Positions 10,083 to 25,000 are shown, counted from the first letter of the stretch. The stretch is DNA of 64,000 nt from Trebouxia sp. TZW2008 (GCA_002118135.1 BDIU01000224.1:1-64000), one strand, 5' to 3'. A program made the numbers and translations. Notes: generated from the letters alone by a model not told the origin.

Positions 10083-13000
10083 TACTACTATCTACACTTA
10101 CACCAGCAGCGATGCTGCTGCTGATGATGATCAAAGCAATGTCACCACCAGCACCAGCAGCAGCAGCAGCAGCAGCAATACTACTATCTACACTTACACC
10201 AGCAGCAATGCTGCTGCTGTTGATGATCAAAACAATGTCAGCACCAGCAGAAGCAGCAGCAATACTACTATCCACACTTACACCAGCAGCGATGATGCTG
10301 CTGATGATGATCAAAGCAATGTCAGCAGCAGCAGCAGCAGCAATACTACTATCTACACTTACACCAGCAGCGATGCTGCTGATGATGATGATCAAAGCAA
10401 TGTCAGCACCAGCACCAGCAGCAGCAGCAGCAGCAGCAATACTACTATCTACACTTACACCAGCAGCGATGCTGCTGCTGTTGATGATCAAAACAATGTC
10501 AGCACCAGCAGAAGCAGCAGCAATACTACTATCCACACTTACACCAGCAGCAATGATGATCAATATCAGCATAAGTCATGCAATCAGCAAATTTTCAAGT
10601 ATTCATATGCCCAAGCCTGCATTTGCATGCCCTGCTATGCAAATCTGCAGCTGCAGCTTTTTCTGAGGCCACAAACTTGTTGTGGTAGATTTCAGGCGCA
10701 TCTACTCCAGCTGTAACCGCTGTGATGTAACAGCTGTAATGCATAGCCTCAGATTTGGCCGCAACACTGTTGCGACTTGTCAGTGAAAGCAGCTGGCTAA
10801 GTGCATAGCAGCGCAGTGGCTGTCGTACAGTAACCTCTCCTGGTAAGGACACTCAATGTAAGGACAATGTCAATGTAAGGACAAAGCCATTGGTCACCAA
10901 TCACTGCATTGTGACTGCAGCGGTCCCTCCGAGTAAGGACAGGTTGACGTAAGGACAAATGTTTCTGGTCACCAAAGCAGTCGTTACAAAGACCGCTGAC
11001 TGTGAGTGAATTCACTGACAGGCAGAGATTGTGCCCTGTTTTGCTGCGGCACGTGTCAATGCAATGCACGATGGCACTTTTAAATCCTCTTTATTCTGAT
11101 GGAAAGGGATTTTGCGCTTCAAATAATACATAATTTCCTGAACTAAGAAGTCTACATATTGCTTGAAGCTTCAGGCGATGATGCTGATTGTGCGACTGAA
11201 ACTGCCAGCTCTGCAGAGCCTGTTTCCTGATCTGCTGCAGTATCAGCATTGCGCAAGAACCCAAAGCAATTAGGAGCTTTTTGTAGTGCTGGTAGTGTAG
11301 CAAAGCTGGCAATAGGCTCTGCAAAGTGTGCAAGTTTTGATGGCGACAATATTACCACGTTGTCTCATCAATTACTGTGGGTTGTGTCAAGACCCTGCTA
11401 AGCTGACAATCTTTCTTGCTTGGTATCGAAATACACTTGAACCTGGTGACCAAAACTTAGAAAAAATCTAAAGCCCAACAGCTATGGCTTCCTGTGTTGC
11501 ATGCCTTCAGCAGAAAGCAGACAATATGCTGTCGATGTCTTTCTTCTTCAGGGCCCCGCAGTGAAATTGTGAACACCATTCTTCAAGATCTGCTTGCACT
11601 GTCTTCAAGAAACTTATGAAACAGCAGGCGCTGCTCGACTTGTGATATCAAAACAAGCGCGCCAATCAAGCTGCAGGCACTGCACGTTCAGTATGCAGGG
11701 CATGTTGTTGGTGATTCTTACAAGAATGGGCTGCAATCTTGGTGTTCTATGCAGATGTCTCACTTCTGTGTCTGCTGCAGCGCAAGAGAAGCACGTCAAT
11801 GTCCCTCAGAGCCTTTCCACACAATAGAAGACCGTCAACACTTTGTTGAGGAGCCAGCTTTGGTTTACCCATCTGGTGTCACTTCTGTGTCTGCTGCAGT
11901 CTCAAGAGAAGCACATCAATGTCCCCCTGAGCCTGTTCACACAGCGCAAACCCATCAAGATTTTGTTGAGGAGCCAGCTGTTTGAGCTCTTTACGTGTTG
12001 CATCACGTACACAGATCATAGTGTGCTCGCATGCTTGCATACTTTTGGTACCTTATTGGCTGTATCTCACATGGCTCTTGCTTGCAGGCTCGAGACAAGC
12101 ATATCAATGCCCCTCAGAGCCTTTTCACGCAATGATCAAGACTTTGTTTAGAAACTAGCTGTTCATTTCTTCTGGTCTGATTTAGATGATGAATGCAGGC
12201 CCAGGAAAAGCACATCAATGCCCCTCAGAGCCTTTTCACGCAATGGAAAACCATCAAGATTTTGCTACGGAGCCAGCTGTTCAAGCGCCTGACGCTTTGC
12301 ATCATGCTGACGGGGATCATTCAAGAGGGGTTGCAAGATTTGATGATCCAGTACCTTCAGCTCAAGCTTGACTTTGGCATCAAGGATCAGGTACAGCTGA
12401 GCATTCATTTTGAGGTTACCAGTAATTGTTGAGTCACGTCGCAACCTGGGGGCAGTGAAGTGCTTTGCATCATGCTGACTGGGGTGATTAAAAAGAGATT
12501 GCAAGATTTGATGATCCAGTACCTGCAGCTGAAGCTTGACTTTGGCATCAAGGATCAGGTACGGCTGAGCTTTCATTTTGGTTTTACCAAATGTTCTATT
12601 GATTGATTGATTGATTGGTTGACAAATGTTGAGTCAGGTTGCGACCTGATGGCAGTCAAGTGCTCTGCATCATGCTGACTGGGGTCATTCAAAAGAGACT
12701 GCAAGATCCGATGATCCAGTACCTCCAGCTCAAGCTTGACTTTGGCATCAAGGATCAGGTGATTCAAGTCTCTCATTTTGATACCATTAGCAGGTGCAGC
12801 GATTAGTAATCTTGAGTCATGCTGGCACTTGATGGCATCGAACCTTTGTTTCTTGCTGACTGGAACCACTCAAGAGGGGTTGCGAGGTTTTGTGATTCAG
12901 TACCTTCAGCTCAAGCTTGACTTTGGTATCAAGGACCAGGTACGGCTTAATCCTAATGATTGGCGTCATGCATGTCTAGTCATGTTTGACCACTATTGGC

Positions 13001-16000
13001 CAAGCTTCTGTGTGCATGCCTCTGGTACTGCAGTGTAACACGTGGTGATACAGTGTGTACAGCTCAATGTTGACCTTGGCATCAGGCATCAAGCAACGGC
13101 TGACCTTTTACATGTATCTTGCCAATTGCTAGTGGTTCCTGAGCTGAACAGTGGAGATGGTTCAGCTCAGGAACCACTAGCATGAAGTCAACAGCTTGCA
13201 CTTCACTGCTTGACAGTTTGGAAAAGACAAGCTCAAGAGCTTCAAAAGTGCTGAGGGCGTAAGGCCGGTCTGCAACCTTTTCCAACAGGCTGCAGTCAGC
13301 TCCATGTCCTCAGCTGTTCAAGCTTTTCTATTTTGTGCTGCCTGAAAAGTCTGCGGTATTGTCCTCAGCTGTTTATGTGCTGTTGGTTGCGCTTCCTGAA
13401 CAGTCTGCAGTATGCCCATCGGCAGTCCCAGGCTGGTTGTGAGATGTGATGTTCCAATATGGAGACCTACAGCTTGACAGTGGCGTCAAGAACCAAATAG
13501 GTTGCAGGTCGCTGCTTGACAGCCCATGGAAGACAAGCTAATTGCTTGACGTGCCAAGGTCGTTTAGCTGGCTTGCGACTTGTTCAGACAGGCTGCAGGT
13601 AGCTACTTGTCCCCAGCTGTTCAAGCGCTTTTGGTTGTGCTTCCTGAACAGTCTACAGTATGTTCATTGGCAGCTCCAGCTTGGTTGCAAGACTTAATGT
13701 TTGAGCATCTGCAGCTTCAGCTTGATTCTGACATCAAGCAGCAGACTTGCAGTCCACTGCTTAACAGCCCAGGAAAGACAAGCTGAAACGCTTGAAGTGC
13801 TAAAGTCCTTGAGCAAAGCTGCAACTTGCACAGACAGGTGCAGTTTGCTCCACGGTTTCGGCTATTCACATGCTTTGAGTTGTGCTTCCTGAACAGTCTG
13901 AAAATTGCTCACACAGTTGCAAGACTCGATGTTCCAGCATCTGCAGCTTAAGCCTAGCTCTGTCATTGTGTATCAGTCAAGTTGCAGTTTGCTGCATGAC
14001 GCCTCAGGAATGAGAAGCTCAAGTGCTTGAAGCGCTGAGGTCATTTAGCTGGCTTGCGACTTGTTCAGACAGGCTACTTGTCCCCAGCTGTTCAAGCGCT
14101 TTTGGTTGTGCTTCCTGAACAGTCTGCAGTATGTTCATTGGCAGCTCCAGCTTGGTTGCAAGACTTGTTCCAGCAACTGCAGCTCAAGCTTGACTTTGGC
14201 ATCAAGAACGGATCAGATTGCAGTTGCACTGCTTGGTAGTGCTAGTGACAAAGAGCTAGCATGCACTTTGTTTTGACAGGCTGCAGGTAGCTCCTTGTTC
14301 TCAGCTGTTCAAGCGCTGTTGGTTTTGGTTGTGCTTCCTGAACAGTCTACAGTATGCTGACTGGCAATCCAGGAACTCTTGCAAGACTTGATATTTCAGT
14401 GTCTGTACGTCAAGCTTGACTTTGGCATCAAGAAGCAGACATGCTGCAGTTTGCTGCTTGTTAGTGCAAGAAAGACATGCTTAAAATGCTTGCAGTGCTG
14501 GGGCTCCATGCGCCAGCCTGCAACTTGCACAGACAGGCTGCAGTTGGCTCCTTTTCTTCAGCTATTGAAGCGCTCTTGGTTGTGCTTCCTGAACAGGCCG
14601 CAGTGTGCTCATTACTAGTCCCAGGTCAGTCGCAAGACATGATGTTCCAACATCTGCAGCTTAAGCTTGGCTCTGGCATTGTGTTCCAGTCAGGTTGCAG
14701 TTTGCTGCACGACGCCTCAGGAAGGAGAAGCTCAATCGCTTGAAGTGCTAAAGTCCTTGAGCATAGCTGCAATTTGCACAGACAGGCTGCAGTTTGCTCC
14801 ATGATTTTGGCCGTTCAAGCACTTTTGTTTGTGCTTCCTGAACTGTTTGCACTAAGCTCATTGCTAGTCCCAGGTCGGTTGCAGGACTTGATGTTAAGAG
14901 TATCTCTAGCTCAAGCGTGACTCTTTTGACAAAAGCTGAACATATGAACAATTGATGCAGTCTTTGCAGGTTGTAATTGTATCCTAGATGGCTTTGGCAA
15001 GGCAAGCTAAAGTGCTTGAAGTGCTAAAGTCGTTGAGCAAAGCTGCAAATCGCATCGACAGGCTGCAGTTTGCTCCTCGTATTCAGCTATCAAAGCGCTT
15101 TGAGCTGCGTTTGCTGGACAATCAAGTCTAGCAGCATGTTGTCTGTTGTTCTCATTGACAGCACATTGACAGCTGCAACTGTTGCTCTCATAGTATCAGC
15201 TGAAGCTGGGACCTGACATCAACAATCAGACAGGTTGCATTTCAGCGCTTGATAGCTGAGGAAAGACAAACTCAAGTGTCTGAAGTGCTGAAGCCATGGA
15301 GTTGGTGCGCAACTTATTCAGACGGGTTGCAGCCTGCTCCTTGTGTTCAGCTGATGAGAAGCGTCAGGCTGTGTTTGCTGCACCTCCAAGTCAAGCAGTT
15401 CGTGTGTTGTTAAGCTCAAGGGCAATGCAACAACAGCTGCAGTTTCTGATCTCACAGTATCAACAGCTGAAGCTTGAGTTTGGCATCAAGTACTCAATCT
15501 ACCGCCATTCAGTGCATGCTTTTACCTGCTCAAGCACGTTTAGCTGTGGTGTTTGAATCATCTCAACTTGCGCTCTTGCTTTGCAAGATGCTGAGCACTT
15601 ATGCAAGCAAGGATGCAAAGTGTGGTGAATCAATATCTGCAGCTGAAGCTTGACTTTTGCGTCAATATCTGCAGGTCACATTCCAGCGCTTGTGGCAGCG
15701 CTTTGCAAGTGGTTTAGGTTGTGCTTCCTGGCTCATCAGATCTTGCGCTCTTGTTTAGCAAGATGCTGATCATCCATGCAAGCAAGGATGCAAAATATGG
15801 CGTTCAGAATTTGCAGCTCAAGCTTGCTTGTGACAGCTGAAAACACTTGTGATGCACATCATGCTTTGATTGCCAGCTACTCAAGCGCTTTTAGCTGTGT
15901 TGCCTGGCCCATCATATCTTGTGTTCTTGTCTAGCAGGGTGCTGATCACCTACGCAAGCAAGGATGCAAGATACGGTGATCCAGTATCTGCAGCTCAAGC

Positions 16001-19000
16001 CTTGGGCAAGCAAAACAACATGTTGGTTGCACCGTAGGTGACGTGTTGCCAATAGCTGCCTTGGACTGTGACAGACTTTGCTTTGCAGCACCTTCATGAT
16101 GTAGCCGACATGAGGCTGATCGTGAGTTAGTCATAGATGCTGTGCAGGCGCGGCTATTCGTCATATATTGCGCATGTGGGCTGGTGGTACAAAGCCTGAT
16201 GTTGATGACCAGCGGCAGCTTTTCTTTGTCAACGGCAAGTTTCTCATGTACGCTGTGCAGGCGCCGCGGTTCATCATATATGGTGTCCCAAGAATGCAGC
16301 TGTGAGATGTATCCTGACAGCCATGGGTCTGCAATTATGCTGTGCAGGCACAGCCGTCCACTGTGTACGGATTTTGTGAGCTGCTGGCGATAAAATTGGT
16401 CCTGCTCAGCAATGCTGTTGGTGACGTTAGTTTGCATTTGTGTTGTGCAGGCACGGCTGTTCATCATATATGGTGTGTGCGGATTGGTTGTGCAAACCCT
16501 GGTGCTAAGGACCATGTTGAGTTGGTTCAATGAGAGCAGAGTCCTACTCATAGGTGAATCTTACTTTCTGCATTTTTGGAGTTGCTGCCTCACGCATGAT
16601 AGCTTTGTTATCTTCCCAGCGCATGACAAAATGTGAACTGCTTATGAGCCAGTACTGCTTACATGGACATCTCTGGCTCTAGCTTTGGCACCAACACGGG
16701 TTGTCTTGAGTGGATGAGCTGTATGGTTGAGTGTCAAGGTCTTGCAACTTTGATATGAACAGTTTTGTCTGCAGCACTGTATGCAAGTCTGGTTGCCGTG
16801 GTCCTTACAGAACCGTTCAGTAACTAGCGGCTTCTTTGGTTGCAGGATTGTGCGCTAGTCTGACTAATGAGGTGGCTTTGGCTTTGGCGCCAACAAAAGG
16901 GTGGGCTTTTGCCGCCATTGGAGTGGGCAGTCTGGGCTCTGTGGCTTTTCCCGCCATCAGCAGCATCAAAGCCAACAATGTCAGAGACTCAGAACAGGTA
17001 CCCTTGTGTCTGTATCTCTCAAGCCTTGCTTGACATGGGTAGCATCAGCGTTTACAGTGTCAAAGACTGTGGACAAGTCTTCTTGCTGTAATCAATCACC
17101 ATGCATGTCAAGCAAAACCTTGTGAGTATGTTCAACAGTCTGAGTAGGTCATCACGGGTCACTCATTCATTGTAGGGAACAATCCAAGGGGCATTGTATG
17201 GGGCAAGAGCCCTGGCTCAGGGCACTGGCCCTATCATCTTTGCTGCCGTATTCGCTGCCTTCACTAGGGATGAGTCACCCTTCCCCAAGTTTGCTGGTAA
17301 ACCCCACTCTGTAGCGTTACACATATGGTGCACATTGCGCTGCACGTCATACATTTTGAGGTCAAGATGATCTGTACTGTGACCTTTGCTGCTATCATCG
17401 TGTGTAAGTCATCTCGAAATTTGCTGGTAGAGCTCATTTCCAGTGATGCATAGTGCAATGTGCAACATCTTTGCTACTTGCTTTGCTGCTTTTGCCAGGA
17501 ATCAGTTGCCATCTCAACTTTGCCTGCAAGACTTGCTCGCTTTTGATGTGCTGCTTGCATGTGCTTGGTTCTCGAGCCGATGCTCCACCTGATGCTGAGC
17601 ACGCTGCAGTGTCTGGATCAATTATAACTGTAGTTATAATAATAGTATTAATGATAATTGTAGTAACAATAAAAGCAGTAATAGTAATAACAGCACAGAT
17701 TCCAGCACGTGTGCTATGTGTATGTCCCCCAATCTGGACCAGTGCTTGCACCGATGCTGATGAACCAGGGCATTTGGTCACGCCACCTGCTTCGTCACAG
17801 CCCTCCGTCACAATCAGAAAGGGCTGTGGCGGAGCACTGCACATGACTCAGTGCCTTTGCATGTCAGCATCAGTGCAGCCATTGAGTCGCACCCAAGTGC
17901 TGCATGTGGAGTCGCAAGGAGCCACTGGGCCTGACTCAGTGTTTCTGTTGTTGTGAAATCTCTGTCTCGCATTGCGTTTGAACAACTTGCCTTGCCATTC
18001 ACCACCAATATATGATCATTGACTTTGCTGAAGGCTGCCTTCAACTAATGAGCAAAGGCGCTTGATCACATCACTGCTTCCTTCACGGCCCTAAGCCTCC
18101 ACTGACAAGGGCTGTGGCGGAGCAGTGCGCATGACCAAGTGCCTTTGCATGTCAGCATCAGCATAGCTGTTGAGTCTGACAAGAGCCTCCCGTGCTTACT
18201 CATAATCAGCCACTGGGCTTGCGTCAAGTCATCAACCTTGTTGAGTCACTCCTAGGCGTCGTGTTTGGATCCAAGCCTACATGTTAGTCACCAACAGTCT
18301 TGTCGATTGACTGCATTCAGACCAGTGACCAAGGAGCACCTGATCGCAGTGCCTGCCCCTCTGCAATTGTCACACCCCCCTCAAAGGAGTGCAGTGGGGC
18401 AGAGCATGTGACTAAGCGCCCTTGCCTATCAGCATCAACGCCTTGTGTGCGTGAACCCTTGGTCACATCATCAGCCTCACTGTAGCGCTCAATCACAGTG
18501 AAAAGGGCTGTAGTGGGGTAGCGCACGTGAGCAAGTGCCTTTGCATGTTAGCAACAGTGCAAGTAGTGAGTCTGATGATAAACCCCCATGCTCACTCACA
18601 ATCAGCCACTGGGCCTGTGTCAAATCCACTCTCTGTGAAGTTGCTGTAAGGCATTGTGTCTGAGCCCAAGCACTTCTTGTCAGTCACTAGCAGTCTCTGG
18701 TCACTGGCTGCACTGATGCTGATTAGCCAAGGCGTTTGGTGACGTTCCTCGGTCCACTGAAACCCTTGATTCATTTCAGAAGGGCTACAGTGGGGCATGT
18801 GACCAAGTGCCCTTCCCCATCAGCATCATTGCAGCCTTTCATTCTGAGTTGGGTCTTTCTCTAGGCAGTCACAGAAAGGCATTGGGCTTGAATCGGAAGT
18901 TCCTACTCTGGAAGTCACCGTCCGGCATATCTGAGCCCAACCGCCCCTTGCCAAGCACCAACAGGCTCTGGATGCTGGCTGCACTGATTCTACTGAGCAA

Positions 19001-22000
19001 GGGCGCTTTGTCACATGCCATGTTCCTTGCAGCCCTCAGCTAAGTTTGAGAGGGCTGTGTGGTGGCACAGCATATGATCAAGTGCCCTTGCATATCAGCA
19101 CCAGCGCTGCTTACCTTGTCACAGTCCACTTGTCAGTCAGCAACCAACAGTCACTGATTGCACTGATGCTGATGACCCAAGGCGCTTGGTCACGTGCCTT
19201 GGCTCCACTGAAGCCCTTGACTCATCTGAGAAGGGCTGCAGTGGAGCAGAGCATGTGCCCAGGTGCCTGTGCTCATCAGCACCGTTGCAGCTCACTGTGT
19301 CTGACTCAAGTCCCTTCTTTGGCTTTCAAATGTCCTGTCAGGCACTGTATCTCAGCCCAAACCCCCTTGCCAGTCCCCAACAGTCTCTGGCCATTGGCTG
19401 CCCTCACACTGATAAGCAAGCGTGCTTTGTCACATCCCTTGCTCCTCTGCAACCCTTGAACTCATTTGAGAAGGGCTGCAGTGAGGCAGAGCATGTCAAC
19501 AAGCGCCCTTGCCCATCAGCATCAGTGCAGCTTTTTGGGCTGCTCTCAACGCCTCCTTTCTCAATCAATGCAATCAGCCATTGTTTCTGACTCAGTTTGT
19601 CTTTTCTGAAGTCATACTGCGGCTTCAAGGCTGAGGCCAATTCCCTTTGCCACTGCTCAGCCAGTCTCTGCCCTTTGGGTGTGCTAACACAATGAGCCAA
19701 GGCGCCTGGTCACATGAATCAGCTCCTTTGCAGCCCTTAGAATCAAGGTGGCAAGGGCTCAAATAAGCCCAAACCGAGCATTTCTGCCACCGCCCCTGCC
19801 ACCACCCCTGCCTGAGATGTGTGTGGGAGGGGGGTGGGGGTGGCTCTGCCCCCGCCCCTGCCACCCCTGTTCCTCTGGATGACTGGAATTGTTGAGTGCC
19901 AGTATCATTGACCGCCAAGCTTGAGCGCGACACCACAGTTGGAGCTTGCATTCTCAGATGCGTGCTCAATGCGTTCATCAGCGATTCTAGTGAGCATAGC
20001 AGAGGCATTGAGCACCACCCTTCAGCAGGGCTTGGGTTCCATGACATGCAGGTTCAGTGCTTCAATTGAGAACTGTGCTCAATATAACAGAGGCGCTGAG
20101 CATGATGCTTGAGTGCAACTATCATGTTGTCTTCCATCAATTTTGGTTGTGCTGCTTGCATGAGCTTCAGTCTTGGATGGTTGCACTGATGCTGACCGAC
20201 AGCTGTCCTTGATCACATATCCGGTTGCGCTGCAGCTCTTAGACTCATCTCAAAAGGACTGCAGTGGGGCAGAGCATGTGATCAAGTGCTTTTGAAGATC
20301 AGCACCAATGCGCTTTATGCTGTCCGATTCAAGTTACTTCAAGTCACTTCACATCAAGATACTTGTCAGGCATTGCGTTTGCGTTCAAAACCCCCTTGCA
20401 AGTCACCAATTCTGGATGTGGGCTGCACTTGTACTCTTGAGCGTGGGTGCTTGTTCACATGACTTTTGCTGCCCTGCATTCCTCATGAAACTAAGTGTAA
20501 GGACTGCAGTGAGGCAAAGCATGAGACCAACTCCTCTTGAACATCAGTACGGGAGCCACTAGTTCTGACTCATACTTCCTGTGCCAGTTCATGTTAGCTG
20601 CCTATAGCTAACATATAATAGATAACATATGATAGCTAACATATGATAGATAACATACGATGGAAGAACAGCTTTCAGGGGTTGTGAGCGACCATGCTTC
20701 CGCGGCTGCACTGGTGTCAATGAGCTGCATCTCTTTGTCATGTGAGCTGTCGCTCTGCAGCGCTCAAACTTGTGTGAAAAGGGCTGTAGTATGACACAGC
20801 ATGAGACACACTGCAGTGTGACTATCAAATGCCTTGCAACATCAGCACCTGTACAGGTATTGGCTCAAAATCAGAGCATGTAAGCTTCAGTGCGATGAAT
20901 TCTTGAAGTCAGGCCTAAGGGCTGCCCTGTTGCTGATGAGCAAGAGCGCTTTGTTACGTACTCAGTGCCATTGCACTCCTGAGACCCAAGGGGCTGAGTA
21001 CGTGATCAAATGCCTTTGCCTATGAGCAGTTTTGCTGCCTGTGGGTCTGACTGAAGAATTCCTCAAACTGTCAGCCTGACATTTCAGCCTGACTCAATGT
21101 TTGCGTTGTGAAGTCACTTTCACGCATCGCACTCAAAGCTCAACCCACTTGCGAGTCACAAACAGTGTCTGCTCATTGGCTGCTCTGCTACTAATGAGCA
21201 AGAGCAGATGGTCACATGTGCTCGTCAGTTGCACCCTTAGATCTCAGAAAAGGGCTGCATTGTGGCAGAGCATGTTACCAAGCGTCTTTGCCCGTTAGCG
21301 CCAATGCAGTCTGCTGTTTACGACTCAAGGCCCTTCTTTGAAAGTCACTGTCAGGCATAGCATCCAATGGGACCCCGCTTGCCAGTCACCAACAGTGTGG
21401 TCACTGACCGCACTGCCACGGATGAGCCACGTGGTCACACGGACTGGTCAGTTGCACCCTTAGACCTTAACAGCAGCTGCATTGTGGCAGAGCATGTTAC
21501 CAAGTGCCACTGCCCATGGGCACCACAGTGCGGATTACTGTGTATGGCTCAGGAGCCTTCTTGCAAGTCACCGTCAGACATAGCATCCAGTTGGGACCTA
21601 CCTTCCCACTGGTCAGCAGTCTCTGGCTGATGGCTGCATTGACACTGATGAGCAATGGCAGCTGACTGCGTTGCGTGCCCTTCTTGCTGCCCTTCAAAAG
21701 CCCAGTTCAAACCCAACTGAAAAGGACTGCAGTGCACCAGGGCATGATCAAATGCCCTTCCCCACCAGCATCAACGTGGCTGTCTCTGTCTGATTCAAAT
21801 CCTCAATCTTGTGAAGTCACCAGCAGGCGTTGCGTCTGAGTCCAATGCCCCCTTGCCAGTCACAAAAGGGGTCATTGCCTCCATTGACGCTGATGAGGCA
21901 AGGCACTGAATCACGTGCCTTGGTCTTTTGAAGCCCTTGACTCATCTGAGAAGGGGTGCAGTGGAGCAAAGCATGTCAGCAAGCGCCCTTGCCCATCAGC

Positions 22001-25000
22001 ATCAGGGCAGCTTTTGGGGCTGCTCTCAACGCCTCCCTTCTCCATCAATGCAATCAGCCTTTGTTTCTGACTGAGTCCTTTCTGAAGTCACACTCCCGCA
22101 TCAAGGCTGAGCCCAACTCCCCTCAGCACTGCTCAGCTAGTCTCGCCCTTTGGTTGTGCTACAACAATGAGCCAAGGCGCCTGTTCACATGCTCCTTTGC
22201 AGCCCTGAGAATCAACTGGCAAGGGCTGCAGTGGAGCAGAGCATGTGACCAAGTGCCCTGACTTATCAGCATTGACACAGCCCAAGTTCAGTCCAAGGCA
22301 GATTGACTGAGTCCCCCCCTCCAAAAGGTCATAGTGAGCCACCGAGTCTGAATCAAGTCCTCAGTTTTGAGGAGTCACTGCCAGGCATAGCGACTGAGTG
22401 CCATTGCCAGTCAACAGTTTTTGTTCATTGTCTGCACTGATACTGACATGCAAGGGGCGCTTGGTCACATCCAATAGTCCCCTGGAGCCTTTAACATCAT
22501 CTGAGAAGGGCTGCAGTGGGGTAGAGCATGTGACCAAGTGCCCTTGTCCATCAGCATCAGTACAGCCTTCTGAACCAAGTCAGACTGACTGAAGTTGCTC
22601 CTCTACAAAGTCATAGTGAGCCACTGGGCCTGCATCAAGTCCTCAGTTTGAAGGAGTCACCGCAACTGAGTGCCATTGCCATTCATTCAATGTCTCTGGC
22701 CACTGGTTGCAATGATGCTGACAAGCAAGGGCGCTTTGTCACATCCCCTTACTTCTGTGGATCCCTTGATTACAACTGAAAAGAGGTGCAAAGGAGCAAG
22801 GCATGCGACCAAGCCCCTTTGCCCATCAGCACCAATGCACGTACTGTATATGGCCCAAGGCCCTTGCGCCCAATTGGGACCCCCCTTGCCCAGTCACCAA
22901 TGGTGTCTAGCTATTGGTTGCGCTGACTTTGATGGGCCAATGCACTTTGTCACATCCCTTTGCTTGGGGCCAGCCGTCAATCACAGTTGGAGAGAGCTGT
23001 TGTCAAGCAAAGCATGTGGCCAAGTGTCCCTTTTCATCAGCAGTATTGCAGCTAGTGAGTCTGACCCCAATCTCCCCACGCAAATTGTGACCGGCCATTG
23101 GGCTTGACTCAAGTTCCCCCTCCCACACGAGCTCACCGTCCAGCCCAAAATCCTCGCCAGTCATGACCGGTCTCTTTCCCACCCACACCAATGCGGCCTA
23201 CTGGGTCGCCTGCTGGGTCTCACTCCATTCCATCCTTTGTGAAATCACTGTCAGGGATTGCATCTGAGTCAAACCTAAACCCGAAACCCTAAAATATAGT
23301 CAAACCACCAGTCACCAACAGTCCCTGAGTACTGGCTGCACTGCTACTATTCAGCATGGATGCCTGACCACATTTCTTATTGTCTGAAGCCCTTGAACTC
23401 ACCTGGAAAAGGGCCGCAGGGGGGCAGGGCGTATGCTCCAGAGCCCTTGCCCATCAGCATCAGCATGGCTACTGAGTGGGACCCAAGTCCTCATGCAACT
23501 CACAACTGGCCACTGGGCCTGTGTCAATTCCCCCCCCCTTACCTTTTTGTGAGCTCACTGTCAGGCATTGTGTCTGAGCCCGACCACTTCTTGCCAGTCC
23601 ATCACAGTCTCTGGTCATTGAATTCACTGATGGCTGCTCTGATACTGATGAGCAAGGGCGCTTGGTCACGTCGCTGTTTCCTTCACCGCCCTAAGACTCA
23701 ACTGAAAAGAGCTGTGGTGGAGTTGGACACGTGACCAAAAGCTGTAGCCTGTTAGCGTCGGCACAGCCAGTCCCAAAACCCCCATGCAATTCACAATTGG
23801 CTACTGGCCTGTGTCAAGTTCCCCCCTTTGTGAACTTGTTGTCAGCCCTTTGCCTGAGCCCAGGCCCGTTTGCCAGTCACCAACAGCCTCTGGTCATTGA
23901 CTTCATTAATGGCCACTGTGAAACCAATGAGCAAGGGCGCTTGGTCAAATTCCTTGGTTCACTGCAAGCCCTTGGAGTCATTTGAAAAGGGCTGCAGTGG
24001 GGCAGAGCATGCGACCAAGTCCCCTTGCTCATCAGCATCAGCACGGCTACTGCCCTAGAAATCCCATGCAATTCACTATTAGCCGTCAGGCCTTGACTCA
24101 ACTTGCAATGTGTGAAGTCACTGGAAGGCATTGAGTCTCAGTCAAAACCCATTCGTCAGCAGCAGTCTCTGGACATTGGCTACATTTTTACTGATCAGCA
24201 ATGGCACTTGGTCATATGACTCGGCGCGCTGCAGTCCTGCTACATGTGACTGAAAGGACTGCAGTGGCGCAGAGCATGTCATCAGTCGCCCTTGCCTATG
24301 AGTATGAACGCAGCTTTTGGATCTGATTCACTCCCCCCCCCGCAAGTTACACTTAACCACCGGGGTATATGACCTCCTCTTGTGTGTGGTTGTTGGTGGT
24401 CATTGCTTTGAGCCAACTCCATCTTGCCAGTCATTGGCAGCCTCGGGGCATGGACTTCACTGATCGCTGCTCTGATACTGATGAGCAAGTGTGCGCTTGG
24501 TCAGGACATCGCTTCCACAACAGCCGTCAGACCCAACTGGAAAAGCTATGGTGGCAGGAGTGACCTGACCAAGTGCCCTTGCACAACAGCATCAGCACAT
24601 GTATTGCCTCAGATACACAGCCCCTATGCACTAGTACAGGTGGTTCTTAGATCAATCCAAAGGCTGCTATGATACTCTGAGCAGGGCCGCTTGGTCACGT
24701 CATTCTTGCCACCTTAGCCCTTAGACTCCCCTGGAAAGGGCTGCAGTGGGAGGCATGACGTGACCAAGTACCCTTGCACATCGGCATCAGTACAGTGATT
24801 GCTCCAGACACACAACCCTCATGCACTAGTACAGGCAATTCTCAGATCAGTTCAAAGGCTCTCCTGGTACTGATGGTGAGCAAGAGCGCTTTGTCATAGA
24901 CAACACTGCTCTCAAGCAGCCCTTAGACTCAATTGAAAAGGGCTCCAGTGGGGTATAGTATGTACTCAGGTGGCCATGCATATCAGCATCAGCGTAGTGG

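Noticed and set aside
9796..10716. 306-codon plus-strand ORF and 196-220-codon ORFs in other frames
   Set aside because: They come from the AGC/GAT repeat array, where every frame stays open. They lie inside an MFS intron and have no domain.
12470..12939. MFS exon 5 downstream copies as extra constitutive exons
   Set aside because: They lack the 5' half and a clear acceptor in phase. Inclusion would duplicate one membrane helix. They may still act as alternative donors, so they are listed as repeats.
18807..23734. Many 60-145-codon ORFs on both strands in MFS intron 8
   Set aside because: They repeat the same satellite-derived peptide in shifting frames. The MFS reading frame joins exon 8 to exon 9 perfectly without them.
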